From assembly GCA_009667805.1 (NCBI GenBank), contig CM019065.1, positions 155,606,333 to 155,670,332 of the forward strand: 64,000 bases of DNA. The letters are read 5' to 3'. A program made the translations under genes and the position numbers. The notes beneath the pieces are model-generated. The model did not search any database and was not told where the DNA came from. It was given only the letters and a program-made list of their open reading frames with translations. Below, piece by piece: positions 10,866 to 21,024 of the stretch (its first letter is position 1; each line of letters opens with the position of its first letter). This stretch comes from Leptobrachium leishanense (taxonomy: Eukaryota > Chordata > Amphibia > Anura > Megophryidae).

Positions 10866-13510
10866 CGGTAGGAGGCTGCCACTGGTCCCACTGCTGCTCC
10901 AGGATGTCTGCGGCATTGTTTATGTGCTCCCGCAGTTCCTGGAGCAGTTCCTGTATGGCGTCGATGGAGGTAACTGCCAGGCGTAGCTCGCCGATCGCCT
11001 CCCGTCTGGCTTCTCCTTCTATATATCCAATAAATGAAAGAAGGAAAATACAGTAAGTAAAGCAGGTTTCTATTTTTGACTGAAAGTCTTGAAAAAATAT
11101 AACAGTAGTATATACTATATATCACCATCTCCCCATCAAACCAAGTTCGCTGTCTTGGAGTTACACTTGACTCTGCTCTTTCCTTCATTCCCCACATCCA
11201 GTCTTTTTCCTCCTCCTGCCGATACCAACTGCGTAATATTTCCAGAATTCGGCCATTTCTTACCGCTGTCACCACAAAACAACTCATACACGCCCTGGTA
11301 ATCTCCCGACTCGACTATTGCAATAATCTCTTATCTGGCCTCCCTCTGTCCCGCCTCTCCCCCCTACAATCCATCCTGAACGCCTCCGCCAGGCTAATTC
11401 ACCTCACCCGCCGCTCTGTCTCTGCCACTCCCCTCTGCGAGTCCTTTCACTGGCTCCCCATCCACTGCAGAATTAAGTTCAAAATCCTTATCCTTACCTA
11501 CAAAACCCTCACTAACTCAGCTCCCCACTACCTGTCCTCACTAATCACCAAATACACCCCAGCCCGCTCCCTAAGGTCAAACAGTGACCTGCGCCTAGCT
11601 TCTCCCCGCATCACCTCTTACCATGATAGACTGCAGGAATTCTCATGCGCAGCCCCCACTCTCTGGAATGCTCTCCCTCGTACTGTCAGACTTTCCCCTA
11701 ACTTCTCTTCCTTCAAACGCTCCCTTAAAACGTTCCTATTTAGGGAAGCCTACCACCCAACTCACTGACGCAACCATCAATCACTCTCACCTTACAGTCC
11801 TCTCCTCCTGTTTCCAACCCCAACCCTCCCAGATTGTGAGTTCCTACGGGAATAGGGCCCTCATCTCCTGTACTGTTTGTCAAATGTTGTTCAATGTATT
11901 GTAACCCTGTCTATACTGTGTTTATTGTACAGCGCTGCGGAATATGCTGACGCTTTATAAATAAAGAAGAATAATAATAATAATAAATACCAGTGCTGGC
12001 GGCCTCCTCCTGCTCCTCCTCCTGCTCCTCCTCTTCCTCCTCCTGTTCCTCTTGTGCTATACATAAAAAAAAAAATTTAAATACAGTAAACAAAAAATGT
12101 TTCTGTTTTTGACCAAAAGTCGTTGCAAAATAAAACAGTATATACCAGCACTGGTGGACGCCCGTGGCTCCTCCTCCTCCACTGGGGCACTGGTGCCCGC
12201 CGGGGCAGATGCTGCTGCCTTCTTCCTGTCTTCTGCCAAATCCAAAAAATAACACGTAAATAATGCAGACTGGAAAAAATGGTATATCTATACAATATAT
12301 TGCCGAAAGTATTGCGACTCCCCTCCACTACCCCACTACCAGCTTGACCCACCACTACTCCCATCTCATAGTTCTAAAGTCACAAAATATTTATTTATTT
12401 CCCCTGCACATAGACATATATTACCGTTCAATTATATATTTTTTTCAGAAGTAAACATTACGTTTATTCAATAAAAAATATTATTTGTGTTGTGTGCATA
12501 CAAAGCGCATTGTGCTGACTGCTTTAGTTATTTTATAGAAGGCCTCAGCCTCAGTTTCACTTTCAGTTTCTGTGAATAAAACTGTGGATATTGCAGAAAC
12601 AACAGAAATCCGCCATTTTGTTTTGAAATTTGCATCTAAAGCGTTCAATAATGACACTGCTGCAGCAAACTGAATTGCTGCGCTGCAACAATTCAGCAGC
12701 TGCTGAGGATGTATTGAAGGCGGCTCTGTTTGGATGCACTTTCAGAAGAACTACATGTCCCATCCTACCACTTAGCAAAGACGCAGAGATTTTTATTGAT
12801 GCGCAGGTGGGAGCCAATATTGGGCAAGCTGCGGGTCATCTCGTATGCATCACTCAATCACAACAACCCCCCCAACACACTACAGTACACACAGTGCCAA
12901 AAGAAATCCAGCATTGTAATTTCATCTACATACATCAAATGTCACAATTTTCACGAATACGTAAAATCACAAAAAGGAAGAGCTATGGCAAAAATGCATG
13001 TATGACGAGTCGTGAAAACGCAAAGCTATACACAATCACATTGCATGAAAAAAGGACTAGATAAATCAAGGTATTTCTGTGCACATTAGCACATGCAAGC
13101 ACATTATTATTATTATACAGGATTTATATAGCACCAACAGTTTGTGCAGCGCTTTACAATATATCATGACACTTACGTTTCGCTATGACGCGACGGATGC
13201 GCCTCAGCTGCTCCTGCTCACGCGTTTTCAGATCGGACCAGCGTTTGCGGAGCTGGTCCTTCGTCCGGTCCTTCCCAAACAGCTCCAGGATGGTGGTTCG
13301 GAGTTCGTCAAGGATACGATTCTTTCGGGAAGTTTTCTTTCTGCCATAAGGTCCCTTACAGCAATCATAATCTTTAAAATCGAAGATGCGTACAAGCTCC
13401 AACATCTCCTCAAACGCCATGTTACTGGTCCGCTTCTTCCTGGGTGTCTCTGGGGTGGAATCAGATGAGGAGGTGTCCGAATGGGACTCTCGGTCTCTTC
13501 CTTCAGCCAA
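10866..13510 (-). CDS. Four-exon Myb/SANT-like gene, transposon-type, 3' end rearranged
   Basis: Minus-strand gene with exons at about 13510-13177, 12232-12146, 12056-11991 and 11018-10866. Exon 1 starts MAEGRDRESHSDTSSSDSTP and carries a three-helix Myb/SANT-like DNA-binding domain (MLELVRIFDFKDYDCC to RTKDQLRKRWSDLK), followed by a basic stretch RRIRRVIAK. The joints use GTAAGT, GTATAT and GTATTT donors and TTGGCAG, TGTATAG and TATATAG acceptors. Joined in silico, all four exons stay in one phase: exon 2 adds QDRKKAAASAPAG and EEEEP, exon 3 a Glu/Gln run, exon 4 a helix (EARREAIGELRLAV, ELLQELREHINNAADIL). Such proteins accompany PIF/Harbinger transposases, where the Myb-like partner binds DNA and aids nuclear import; no transposase is present here. 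The natural stop is lost because exon 4 runs into the inverted copy. A domesticated gene family is the alternative. Confidence 0.65.
11125..11985 (+). mobile_element. L2-type LINE, 5'-truncated
   Basis: 3' end of a non-LTR retrotransposon. It runs from about 11125 through RT C-terminal coding sequence, a short 3' UTR with TTTATTGTACAGCGCTGCGGAATATG, and ends in an (ATA/AATAA)n simple tail at 11960-11985, as L2/CR1 elements do. It is inserted in the third intron of the minus-strand Myb gene, with its tail against the exon 3 splice donor. Confidence 0.85.
11148..11768 (+). pseudogene. L2 reverse transcriptase C-terminal fragment
   Basis: An open frame of 206 codons with no ATG start, beginning CGC at 11148 and ending at TGA 11766-11768. 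It reads RCLGVTLDSALSF, LRNISRIRPFLTAV, ALVISRLDYCNNLLSGLP, CESFHWLPIHCRIKFKI, SAPHYLSSL, and AAPTLWNALP. These are the landmarks of the region after the catalytic domain in L2/CR1 clade RTs, near the protein C-terminus. The catalytic FADD-type motif and endonuclease are absent (5' truncation), so it is a dead copy, though no frame lesion is seen in what remains. Confidence 0.85.
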
Positions 13511-13589
13511 TTTAAAGAATTTCTATATTTTTTGGCAATTGTCTACAAAAATGGCTCAATAAAGTTACGACATCCGCGCGCGCATGCGC

Positions 13590-13949
13590 GACCCACGAAC
13601 GAATCGGATTACGAATTTTCGTATCGACCGAATTATCGGATCATTGAAAACAAAAAAAACAAGTGATATAACCGGTAATAGAGTTAAATATATGATGTCC
13701 AGAATTACCGAAATGGAACCGAAATCACGAATGGAACCGAAATCATGAATAGACCGAAAATAAATTTCGATTTGACACATTTCAAGTCCATTCGAAAATT
13801 CCGAAAATATTTTGTTTCGGCTCGGAAAACTTTTCGGTTCGGACATTTTCGGATCTAAAAATTTTCGGAAATTCGGCCGCATCCGAAAACACTAATCGGG
13901 AAATTTCGTGAAAATTCCGAAATTCCGAAACCCGAAACGCACATCCCTA
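13590..13949 (-). mobile_element. hAT-like element end rich in CGAAAT motifs
   Basis: Composed of repeated CCGAAAT, GGAACCG and TTCGGAAATTCGG words and ending GCACATCCCTA, the reverse complement of TAGGGATGTGC. Related termini occur at 34331, 43280, 62573 and 63270. The other end cannot be placed with confidence. Confidence 0.5.
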
Positions 13950-14666
13950 CTTTCCGCTGGTAGGTGTGTTCATACTGGTACACGAGCTCCGCAGCCTTTT
14001 CCGTTCGCCCAAAGACTTCCTGTAAAATATTTAGATAATCTAAAGCAGTGCAGTCTTGCTTACTCAATTTTATGTTTCTTAAAGCCTCTGACGCAGGTCC
14101 CTTTAAGCTCTCAGTAATCCTTTGCTTCTTCTGCGCTTCAGGGACATCCCACTCATCCAGAGCCTGCATCGCCTGTTCTACCCATTCTTCGAAGGTTTCT
14201 TCTCCCGCCGGAGTTGGTACGTTTCCTGTAAAGTTTCTCAACCGTCGATAACCAAAGTTAGTGTGCGGAGGGCATGTTCTTTGACATTTAGCCAGCAAAT
14301 CTCCAATAGCCACTATAAATTCAGGCCCAATCATGGCCAGCGGACTGGGCGCGGGAACACTCGTGGGATTGCCACATGGCGCACTTGGCTGAATCAGTTG
14401 AATTTCCACCTCATCGGTCAGCTTCACGCTCGCGCCCTGAAAACATACTGGAACACCCTTTCTCCACTCAAAAAGAACATACGTGTGAGAGGTATCTGGG
14501 TTCTCTTTAATGTTCAGGATTAACCCCGATGATCTGGTGTCAGCGCGGCCACGGCCTGGCGAATCTGATCTTCGGCCCAAGTGTCTGCAGGAATATCCAT
14601 GACTATACACAATTCTATCTGACTACTGTGCTCCTCACACCATTTGGCAGCAGTGTCTGGATCCAT
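13950..14666 (-). pseudogene. Gypsy gag of PNMA type (partial, frameshifted)
   Basis: Gag of the gypsy element, the capsid-forming protein. The chosen ATG is at 14666-14664, 38 nt downstream of the primer-binding site: MDPDTAAKWCEEHSSQ, then MDIPADTWAEDQIRQAVAAL, an N-terminal module like that of PNMA proteins. A frameshift near 14530 moves the frame; the rest reads HTYVLFEWRKGVPVCF, then RRLRNFTGNVPTPAGEETFEEW, then the capsid-like WDVPEAQKKQRITESLKGPA, ALDYLNILQEVFG and YQYEHTYQRK. The order RRLRxFxG, GEExFExW, LxGPA, YLxxLxxxFG is typical of vertebrate PNMA proteins, which are domesticated Ty3/gypsy gags. The frame breaks off at 13950 where the foreign patch begins, so the zinc knuckle is missing. 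Confidence 0.8.
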
Positions 14667-14703
14667 ATTTAACCCTTTAAATGCGTTTTTTTCCAGAGAC
14701 TGG

Positions 14704-14720
14704 ATCCCGGACGAGCCCCA
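14704..14720 (-). promoter_or_regulatory. Primer-binding site, tRNA-Pro-like
   Basis: On the minus strand, two bases after the 5' LTR, lies TGGGGCTCGTCCGGGAT. This equals the proline-tRNA primer-binding site widely used by gammaretroviruses except for one missing G in the G run. Confidence 0.75.
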
Positions 14721-14860
14721 CGTGTAGCGCTCACTCCCGGAGGAGCCGCTGAATTTAAACCTCAGGTCAGTCTCCCCGCACTAGGGAATAAATATACACC
14801 AGCACTGTTGAGGATTTTATACGTTATATAGTTTACTGATCTCAAATAAACTGGCATATA

Positions 14861-16465
14861 CAGTTGTGTTCAAAATTATTCAACCCCCAATGCTGTAAAG
14901 GGTTTTAGGGAATTTAGTGTACATTTGTAATTGTATTCAGAATGAAATCCTACAAGGACTTTTTAAAGAACCATATGCAACTAAAATGACATCAATTGGT
15001 TTTGTAATACAGTAGTAAATGTTTATTTTGTGAATTCTTAATTGACACAATTATTCAACCCCTTAAAGACTACCACTCTGAAGAACAGAGGTTCATTCAA
15101 GTGTTTCAATCAGGTATTGAAAACACCTGTGGATGTCACAGAGCAGCAATAAAGCATAATAAGCACCAATTAGGCAGCTTTAAAATGACTGTGATACTCA
15201 GCTCCTTCTAGACATTTAATGGTGTGGTTACAAACATGGTGAAGTCAAGAGAATGGTCCAGGAAGACAAGAGAAGAGGTGATTACTCTTCACAGGAAGGG
15301 CAATGGCTATAAGAAGATTGCAAAAAAGTTAAACATACCAAGAGAGACCATAGGAAGCATCATTCGCAAATTCAAGGCAAAGGGCACTGTTGAAATGCTA
15401 CCTGGTCGTGGCAGAAAGAAGATGCTGACTTCGACGCTGTGCACTACCTGAAGCGTAGAGTGGAGAAAGGTCCCCGTGTGACTGCTGAGGAACTGAGAAA
15501 AGATTTGTCAGATGTGGGTACTGAAGTTTCAGCTCAGACAATATGGCGCACACTGCGTAATGAAGGCCTCCATGCCAGAACTCCTAGGCGCACCCCCTTG
15601 CTGTCTCCAAAGAATAAGAAGAGTCGACTGCAGTATGCCAAAAGTCATGTGGACAAACCACAGAAGTTTGGGATAGTGTTCTGTGGACTGATGAAACAAA
15701 ATTAGAACTGTTTGGCCCATGGATCAACGCTATGTTTGGAGGAGGAAGAACAAGGCCTATGAAGAAAATAACACCTTGCCTACTGTGAAGCATGGCGGGA
15801 AGTCAATCAGCTTTGGGGCTGTTTTGCTTCTGCAGGTACAGGGAAGCTTCAGCGTGTGCAACGTACCATGAACTCTCTTCAGTACCAGTAGATATTGGAT
15901 GACAATGTGATGCAGTCCGTCACAAACCTGAGGCTTGGGAGACGTGGACCTTTCAACAGGACAATGATCCAAAGCATACCTCCAAGTCCACTAGAGCATG
16001 GTTGCAGATTAAAGGCTGGAACATTTTGGAGTGGCCATCGCAGTCACCAGACTTAAATCCGATTGAGAACCTCTGGTGGGACTTAAAGAAAGCAGTTGCA
16101 GTGCGCAAGCCTAAGAATGTGACTGAACTGGAGGCTTTTGCCCATGACGAATGGGCGAAGATACACGTAGATCGCTGCAAGACACTTGTGTCAAGCTATG
16201 CTTCACGTTAAAAGCTGTTATAACTGTAAAAGGATGTTGTACTAAGTACTAGATTGAATGTCACTTGGGGTTGAATAAAACTGATAATGATGTGAGCACA
16301 GAAAAGACATTTGTGGTTATTTCATTATAAATGTTATGTTATATTTGTTTGACCTACACGTGCCTCTTTGATTTAATTGTAAGCAAGATGACTGAATGAT
16401 CAAAATCAATGTCAACTGGCCAAAACACTCAATTCAGTGGGGTTGAATAATTTTGAACACAACTG
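14861..16465 (+). mobile_element. Tc1-like transposon, copy 1
   Basis: 1605 bp, flanked by TA on both sides (14859-14860, 16466-16467), with inverted repeats CAGTTGTGTTCAAAATTATT and AATAATTTTGAACACAACTG. Inserted in the gypsy 5' LTR, so it is younger than that element. It is nearly identical to copy 2 at 31963-33576. Confidence 0.96.
15236..16252 (+). pseudogene. Tc1 transposase, copy 1 (several frameshifts)
   Basis: DD34E transposase that would cut and paste the element. It starts MVKSREWSRKTREEV at 15236, followed by paired helix-turn-helix domains (YKKIAKKLNIPRETIGSIIR; VTAEELRKDLSDV). Single-base losses relative to copy 2 occur near 15435, in the TTTGGGA run near 15668, and further downstream, so the frame changes at least three times. 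The third catalytic block NPIENLWWDLK is readable at 16059-16091. An ATG to stop span equal to about 340 codons is normal for the family. Non-functional. Confidence 0.92.
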
Positions 16466-17276
16466 TATAAAGCAGCACGGTATACATATATATTTACAGA
16501 AGTTTGTAATGCGAGAAACGCGCAGCAGAAAATAAAAATGAATATTAACCCCTTCATTGTTGGAATGTGAGTCCCGTACAGGTTGTGTCCCAAAAAGGTG
16601 TACGTGTATGCATGTGTTGGTAACCGGGTACAAGATTCAACTGGCCAGTGAATGATTTAATTGTGTCTTCGACTAGTCACGTTGGGGCCCTGTAGGTTTA
16701 GACAAACTTGCAGCGTGCTCTATTATTTTACTGTGGCCGGGAAGGCCTCTCACCCATCCGCCAGATACTCTGCACTCTGCCCGACCCAGGACGTCTCTCC
16801 GCTCGACCCGACTGGGACTCTGTGCCACCGGATCCGCTTGTCTTGCTTGTCCGTTTCTGTCACAAGATGCTCAGCTCACCGCCTGCACTCCCACTAGATC
16901 ATCGCGGTCTCCTCACTGGGGGTCCTTCAGCAACTCTGTATCTTTGTATACTTTGCAGCGGTGGATTACTAGGTCTCTGGCAAGTAGTGTGAACCGATCT
17001 CTAGCTCCGCAAGGCCGCACCTGCGCTCCGGCCTGGTCACGATCGTTGTCTGTCTCATGTGTGTCTTGCTCTCTTCACTCCTCGGCGCGCTCTGGGTTTC
17101 CTCTGCACGAGGCTGCGGATTTAAGTCTCTTCTCCCCACCCACTTCCTATTCCCGACGCAAAGCATGCTGGAAAACGTAGTCCCATTGTCCAGTGTCTCT
17201 TACATTGCGCTTGTCTCCCTCTGGTGGCCAAAAATAAGTACTACAGCAACAGTGTTTTAAACCAGCGCTACAGTAG

Positions 17277-17799
17277 TTTTCATGCAACCTGCATAATATT
17301 CCTGTAACATAAGAAGTGAAACCAGGGGACTCCCTTCTCCCCTTTCTTGGCTGTAGCATTGCAACTTTTAAGCTCCCATTGTTTAACCCCTTCACTACCT
17401 ATATTGAGCTTCAAAGGCACCATCTGGTGTCCCGATATCGAGATATGCTGATCTGCACGCAGCCCAGAAGGAAATGAAATTTGTTTGCTCCAAACGAATT
17501 TCATTTGCTTTTGGGTTGCTTCCGTGAAGCACAAACTAAAAAGCATGTGCTTCCAGCTGCCAGGCAGACAGTCTGCCTCCCTGACTCTCCCCATCCTCCT
17601 GCACTTTCTGTCCCTGTGCTGTAGGAAGAGAAGTGGCGAGTGACTGACGTGAGCAGAGCTGCTGTTGGAGGAGACATTGATGGGTAAATGGAGGGAGGGT
17701 GTGTGTGTGTGAGGGTCAGGCACGTGCGGTGAGGTCAGTGGCTGGTGAGGCACTGGCTAGTATCAGAGCCAGATATACACAGGTTACGTAGGTTCAGGT
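17277..17799. other. Intergenic right flank of the gypsy element
   Basis: No gene recognised. It contains a short GT run (17700-17712). Long minus-strand open frames here (17280-17753) show no recognisable domain and I regard them as chance. Confidence 0.5.
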
Positions 17800-17890
17800 T
17801 CAGTGCTCCCAAAGATCTGGCTGCTCTCAGTGCTCCCCAGGATCTGGCTGCTCTCAGTGCTCTCCAGGGTCTGGCTGCTCTCAGTGCTGC
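17800..17890 (+). repeat. 27-bp tandem repeat
   Basis: About three and a half copies of a unit like CAGTGCTCCCCAGGATCTGG followed by CTGCTCT. Confidence 0.85.
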
Positions 17891-17935
17891 AGTGAGGTCA
17901 GGGGCTGGTGAATACGGACTTCACTACAGGGTCGG

Positions 17936-18412
17936 CTAAGGCCTGTGTCAGATGAACGCAGTGATCACGTCCATGTTGCCGCACAGTTTTACGTCCGTTG
18001 TAGTATAGAATCAAGAGCAATAGAGACCCACACACGAAATGAGTCTGCACCGAACTGCGCATGCACAACGCACGTGGTACCGGATGCAATTTAGGCAAGA
18101 ACATCAAACCGCTATAATGGACGCGCAGAGTGCGCTACGTCTGTGTAGCGTTGTGTGTGTGATCGAACGAAGTCAGATGCAGCGCATTTGCGACGTCCGG
18201 CACCTTGACACACAAAATGGCTTTTCATATGATTTTCAACTTTTTATAATTTTTCTTATTAATTTTGTTTCCCATAATTCCCTTGTTTGTACACGTCCGT
18301 CAAAAACAACTGACCGTATGGTGTCTACAGCATCTTCCGTCAGAACGTACGTCCGCTATGCACGCACGCAGAGTGCACTCAGAATGCGCTCCTCTGGCAT
18401 TAGCCTAAATGG
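17936..18412. mobile_element. Diverged Harbinger-type MITE
   Basis: Starts GGCTAAGGCCTGTGTCAGATG and resembles the element at 52239-52685 (CCGCACA, TACGTCCG, CCACACACGAA words in the same order), ending near GGCATTAGCCTAA. More diverged than the 43-59 kb copies. Confidence 0.55.
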
Positions 18413-18479
18413 AATCAGCGAAGCACGCTGAACTAGAAAGCACAGCATTTTAACTGAAATTTCTGTGCTTTCTGAATAA

Positions 18480-18960
18480 CCCTTTATAATAGTTGGTGTG
18501 TATGAGGGTATCACAAGCTCCACAGCAATAAAATTCACAGGAATGTGCGGTGTGTATGAGCATATCACAGCTGCACAGCAATAAATCTCACTCACATCCA
18601 CACACTGCACATTACTGAGAGTTTTAGTGCTGTGAAGCTCTGTGATATACTCATACACACCACACATTACTGTGAGTTTTATTGTTGTGGAGCTATGTGA
18701 TCTCTCATATACACCGCACATTACTGTCAGTGTTATTGCTGTGCAGCTCTGTGATACGCTCATACAAACTGCACTTTATGTGAGTTTTATAGCTCTGGAG
18801 CTCTGAAATGCTGAGTGTGATATTTTTTTGGGGGGCAGCATTTCATTCTTGGACCCAAACAGCACAATGTCTTGGGCCAGACCCATTTGTGTTTTGTATA
18901 AAATTAAAGTTCTTCCACCTCCCTGAGATGGACCATTGAACTGCATTTTTGACTTTTTTG
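18480..18960 (-). repeat. 55-60 bp tandem array plus adjoining interspersed repeat
   Basis: Five or six diverged copies of a unit containing GTATGAGCGTATCACAGAG and CAATAAAACTCACAGTAATG, here mostly as the reverse complement. It is followed by a GGGGGGCAGCATTTCATTC segment. The same two parts recur in the opposite order at 23185-23450; the tandem unit alone also occurs at 50418-50530 and 61805-62035. Confidence 0.75.
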
Positions 18961-19831
18961 CTAGGGAGTATGCAAAAGGGAGCTTCTGCCCCGTGTGCCA
19001 AATACCATAAGTACTCCTCTGAGAAGGAACCAATTTAACGACTGGCCATCATGTTAGATGTAGTTCCAAAACAACCACAGCACCAAGGTTCATGACCTCT
19101 GTGCTAGTCTGATACCGCATACCCATAATCCACCCCTTCCTCATTTTCGTTGTTGCTTTAAGGAAGCCCAAGAAACGAGTCCAGAGGTACCAAAACTGCA
19201 TATACCTTTCCTATTATTCTCTTGTGTGTGTCTGCAAATCCTCCATTTGTCATTTCTGCTATACAGCCATAATTCAGTCTCTAACCATCTGGACACACTG
19301 AGCAATCAAGCAGCTAGGGCGTTTTTGTAAGTCTTTGGAGACCCAAGATCTCCATGGACCAGATACGGAAATGGTTCAGCGGGGACCAAGGCCTGCCCTG
19401 ACATTCTGCAGCCAGGAGATCACTTTACATTAGATACATAGCCAGCACTGTCTGAGCCTGTAATCTGTCATCAGACCACTCTACATTATACTCCAACCAA
19501 GTTTTTTCTGAGCCTGTCCTGATAATCTGCAGTCAGAAAATTACCCGATATCAAATGCAAATACAGCACAGTTGGAGCCAGCACTGATTATTTTCTCTAA
19601 ATCATACCGTGGTTAATATTATGCACAATCAATTTCCGGGAAGGAGTCCTTGGCTTGTATTTCTGTCCCGTCCGCAGCTCGGTAAAATGATTAATATTGT
19701 ATGAGCAGCAGTTGAGGCAGAGCTCTGCAGTGCAGTAAGTGCTTTCCATCCATAGAGCTTCCACTTATTGCTGCTCTGAGTGGGTGCAGAAGAGACTCAT
19801 CGTATGCCGCTGCTTGCAGGGACATTTAAAC
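18961..19831. other. Intergenic, nothing recognised
   Basis: Mixed-composition unique-looking sequence with no long open frame and no repeat I recognise. Confidence 0.45.
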
Positions 19832-19952
19832 CACGGCTGTCAAACTCCGACATCCCAGATGTTTCTGAATTACAACTCCCATGATTCCTTGGCCATCTAT
19901 CACATTCAAAGAATTCTGGGAATTGTAGGCATCAATGATTTTGACAGCCCTG
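19832..19952. mobile_element. 121-bp hAT MITE
   Basis: Ends CACGGCTGTCAAA and TTTTGACAGCCCTG are inverted repeats, flanked by ATTTAAAC (19824-19831) and ATTTAAAG (19953-19960), a 7/8 match to an 8-bp target duplication. Confidence 0.75.
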
Positions 19953-20200
19953 ATTTAAAGAGCTTCCTGTCTCATATATGTCTATATACCAGTTACATGT
20001 CTCTGATATTATACTGGCTCTGTAACGTCCACAAAATACCAGACATAAGTAACAGTCTGTGGAATACATTTGTCATAATTTAACCAGGTTAGCTGAGTAC
20101 AATGAGGTATATATGTCATCATTTGTGCCGAGATTAGTCATCCTATACACATACATATGTAATATAAATGAAACCAGCACTCAACCTCCTAAGACATAAG

Positions 20201-21016
20201 GGGTTATTCAAAGAGATCCGAATGGCTGCCGAAAGGTAACCGAATGCTGAAAATCAGCGTTCAGTTTCCCTTCTTGGCCATTCGGCTATTCAGAGAGCCG
20301 GCAATTCGCCAAATGTTGGCGAATTGCCTGCACATACGTTGCCTGTTCGGTGCCTGTTCGAGGGCAGTGAAATCCCCATAGAGAAGCAATGCACAAACCA
20401 GCAGTGAAAAGTTGCCGAATTGCCCTGCTATTCGGTGGTTTCATTCGACAGGTTTATTCAGACGAATCCCATAGGCTTCAATGTTAAAAATATTCCCGTT
20501 TTAATACAATATCTAATAAACCGTTTAGTATAATATTCTGCAGTAAAAAGTCTCTTTATTTATACATTTTTTAGGATCTTTTAAGCATTTTTTGGGATTT
20601 TTTTATCGTTTTTTCTTTTTTCAGTAACAGCCCCTTTTATTATCACACATAGAATCTTAAATGTAAAATTTCAGACATTTTCGCTCAGTAGTTTCTTTGC
20701 AAACAGCGTTTCACTTTTCAAACATTCAAGCATACTGTTTTTCTTTTCACTCCATTCGTCTGCGGTGTCGGGTTTCTCCTTCGTGTTCGGCGGGGTTAAT
20801 CCAGATGTTTTTGCGGCTTTCGGTGTGTATTTGCCTGGGTTTTGCGATGTGTGTTCGGCAGGTTTGCGGCAGCTTTTCCCTGCTCTTCGACGGCCCTGTG
20901 TTGCTTGCTGAATACACCGCAGGGTCGCCGAAATGGGATCGCCAAAGCGTGCCGAATTGAAGAGAACGAAAAGTCATCGAACGTGCAGTGACTTTTCAAT
21001 TCTCTTTGAATAACCC
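20201..21016 (-). mobile_element. MITE family A, copy 2
   Basis: Reverse-orientation copy of the element at 1746-2661: starts GGGTTATTCAAAGAGATCCG and ends TCTCTTTGAATAACCC, with the same internal hairpins. Non-coding. Confidence 0.85.
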
Positions 21017-21024
21017 TGAGTAAT

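Larger units (their letters stand above)
7531..13949. other. Foreign patch replacing gypsy gag end, protease and early RT
   Basis: Gypsy homology stops at about 7530 (RT) and resumes at 13950 (mid gag), yet the RT and gag parts are not adjacent in an intact element, so at least 1 kb of gypsy sequence was lost. Near the two borders similar sequence occurs in opposite orientation (GATCCGATAATTC followed by TCGATACGA at about 7546-7585, and its reverse complement at about 13610-13645). The right border ends with the hAT-like terminus GCACATCCCTA. The patch holds the next several features. Confidence 0.75.
3423..17272 (-). mobile_element. Ty3/gypsy LTR retrotransposon with PNMA-type gag, nested and broken
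   Basis: One insertion read on the minus strand: 5' LTR (17272-14723), primer-binding site (14720-14704), gag (14666-13950), foreign patch (13949-7531), RT, RNase H, integrase and C-terminal tail (7530-4436), polypurine tract (about 4380-4366), 3' LTR (4365-3423). Its outer ends are flanked by the same 4 bases, GTAG, at 3419-3422 and 17273-17276, so both LTRs and everything between belong to a single integration. The two LTRs differ at roughly 35-40 sites by eye (about 4 percent), so the copy is not recent. The gag C-terminus, zinc knuckle, protease and N-terminal RT are missing, replaced by the patch. Every coding part is disrupted and the element cannot move on its own. Confidence 0.9.
14723..17272 (-). 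repeat. 5' LTR of the gypsy element, split by Tc1
   Basis: TGTAGCGCT..AGCGCTACA ends. Removing the Tc1 insertion and its duplicated TA leaves 943 bp, exactly the length of the LTR at 3423-4365. Confidence 0.92.

Noticed and set aside
10748..11287. 179-codon single minus frame over the Myb exon 4 region
   Set aside because: It crosses splice signals and uses a different frame from the phase-consistent exon model; treated as a shadow.
17280..17753. 157-codon minus-strand frame in the right gypsy flank
   Set aside because: Low-complexity start, no domain, no partner copy; judged a chance frame.
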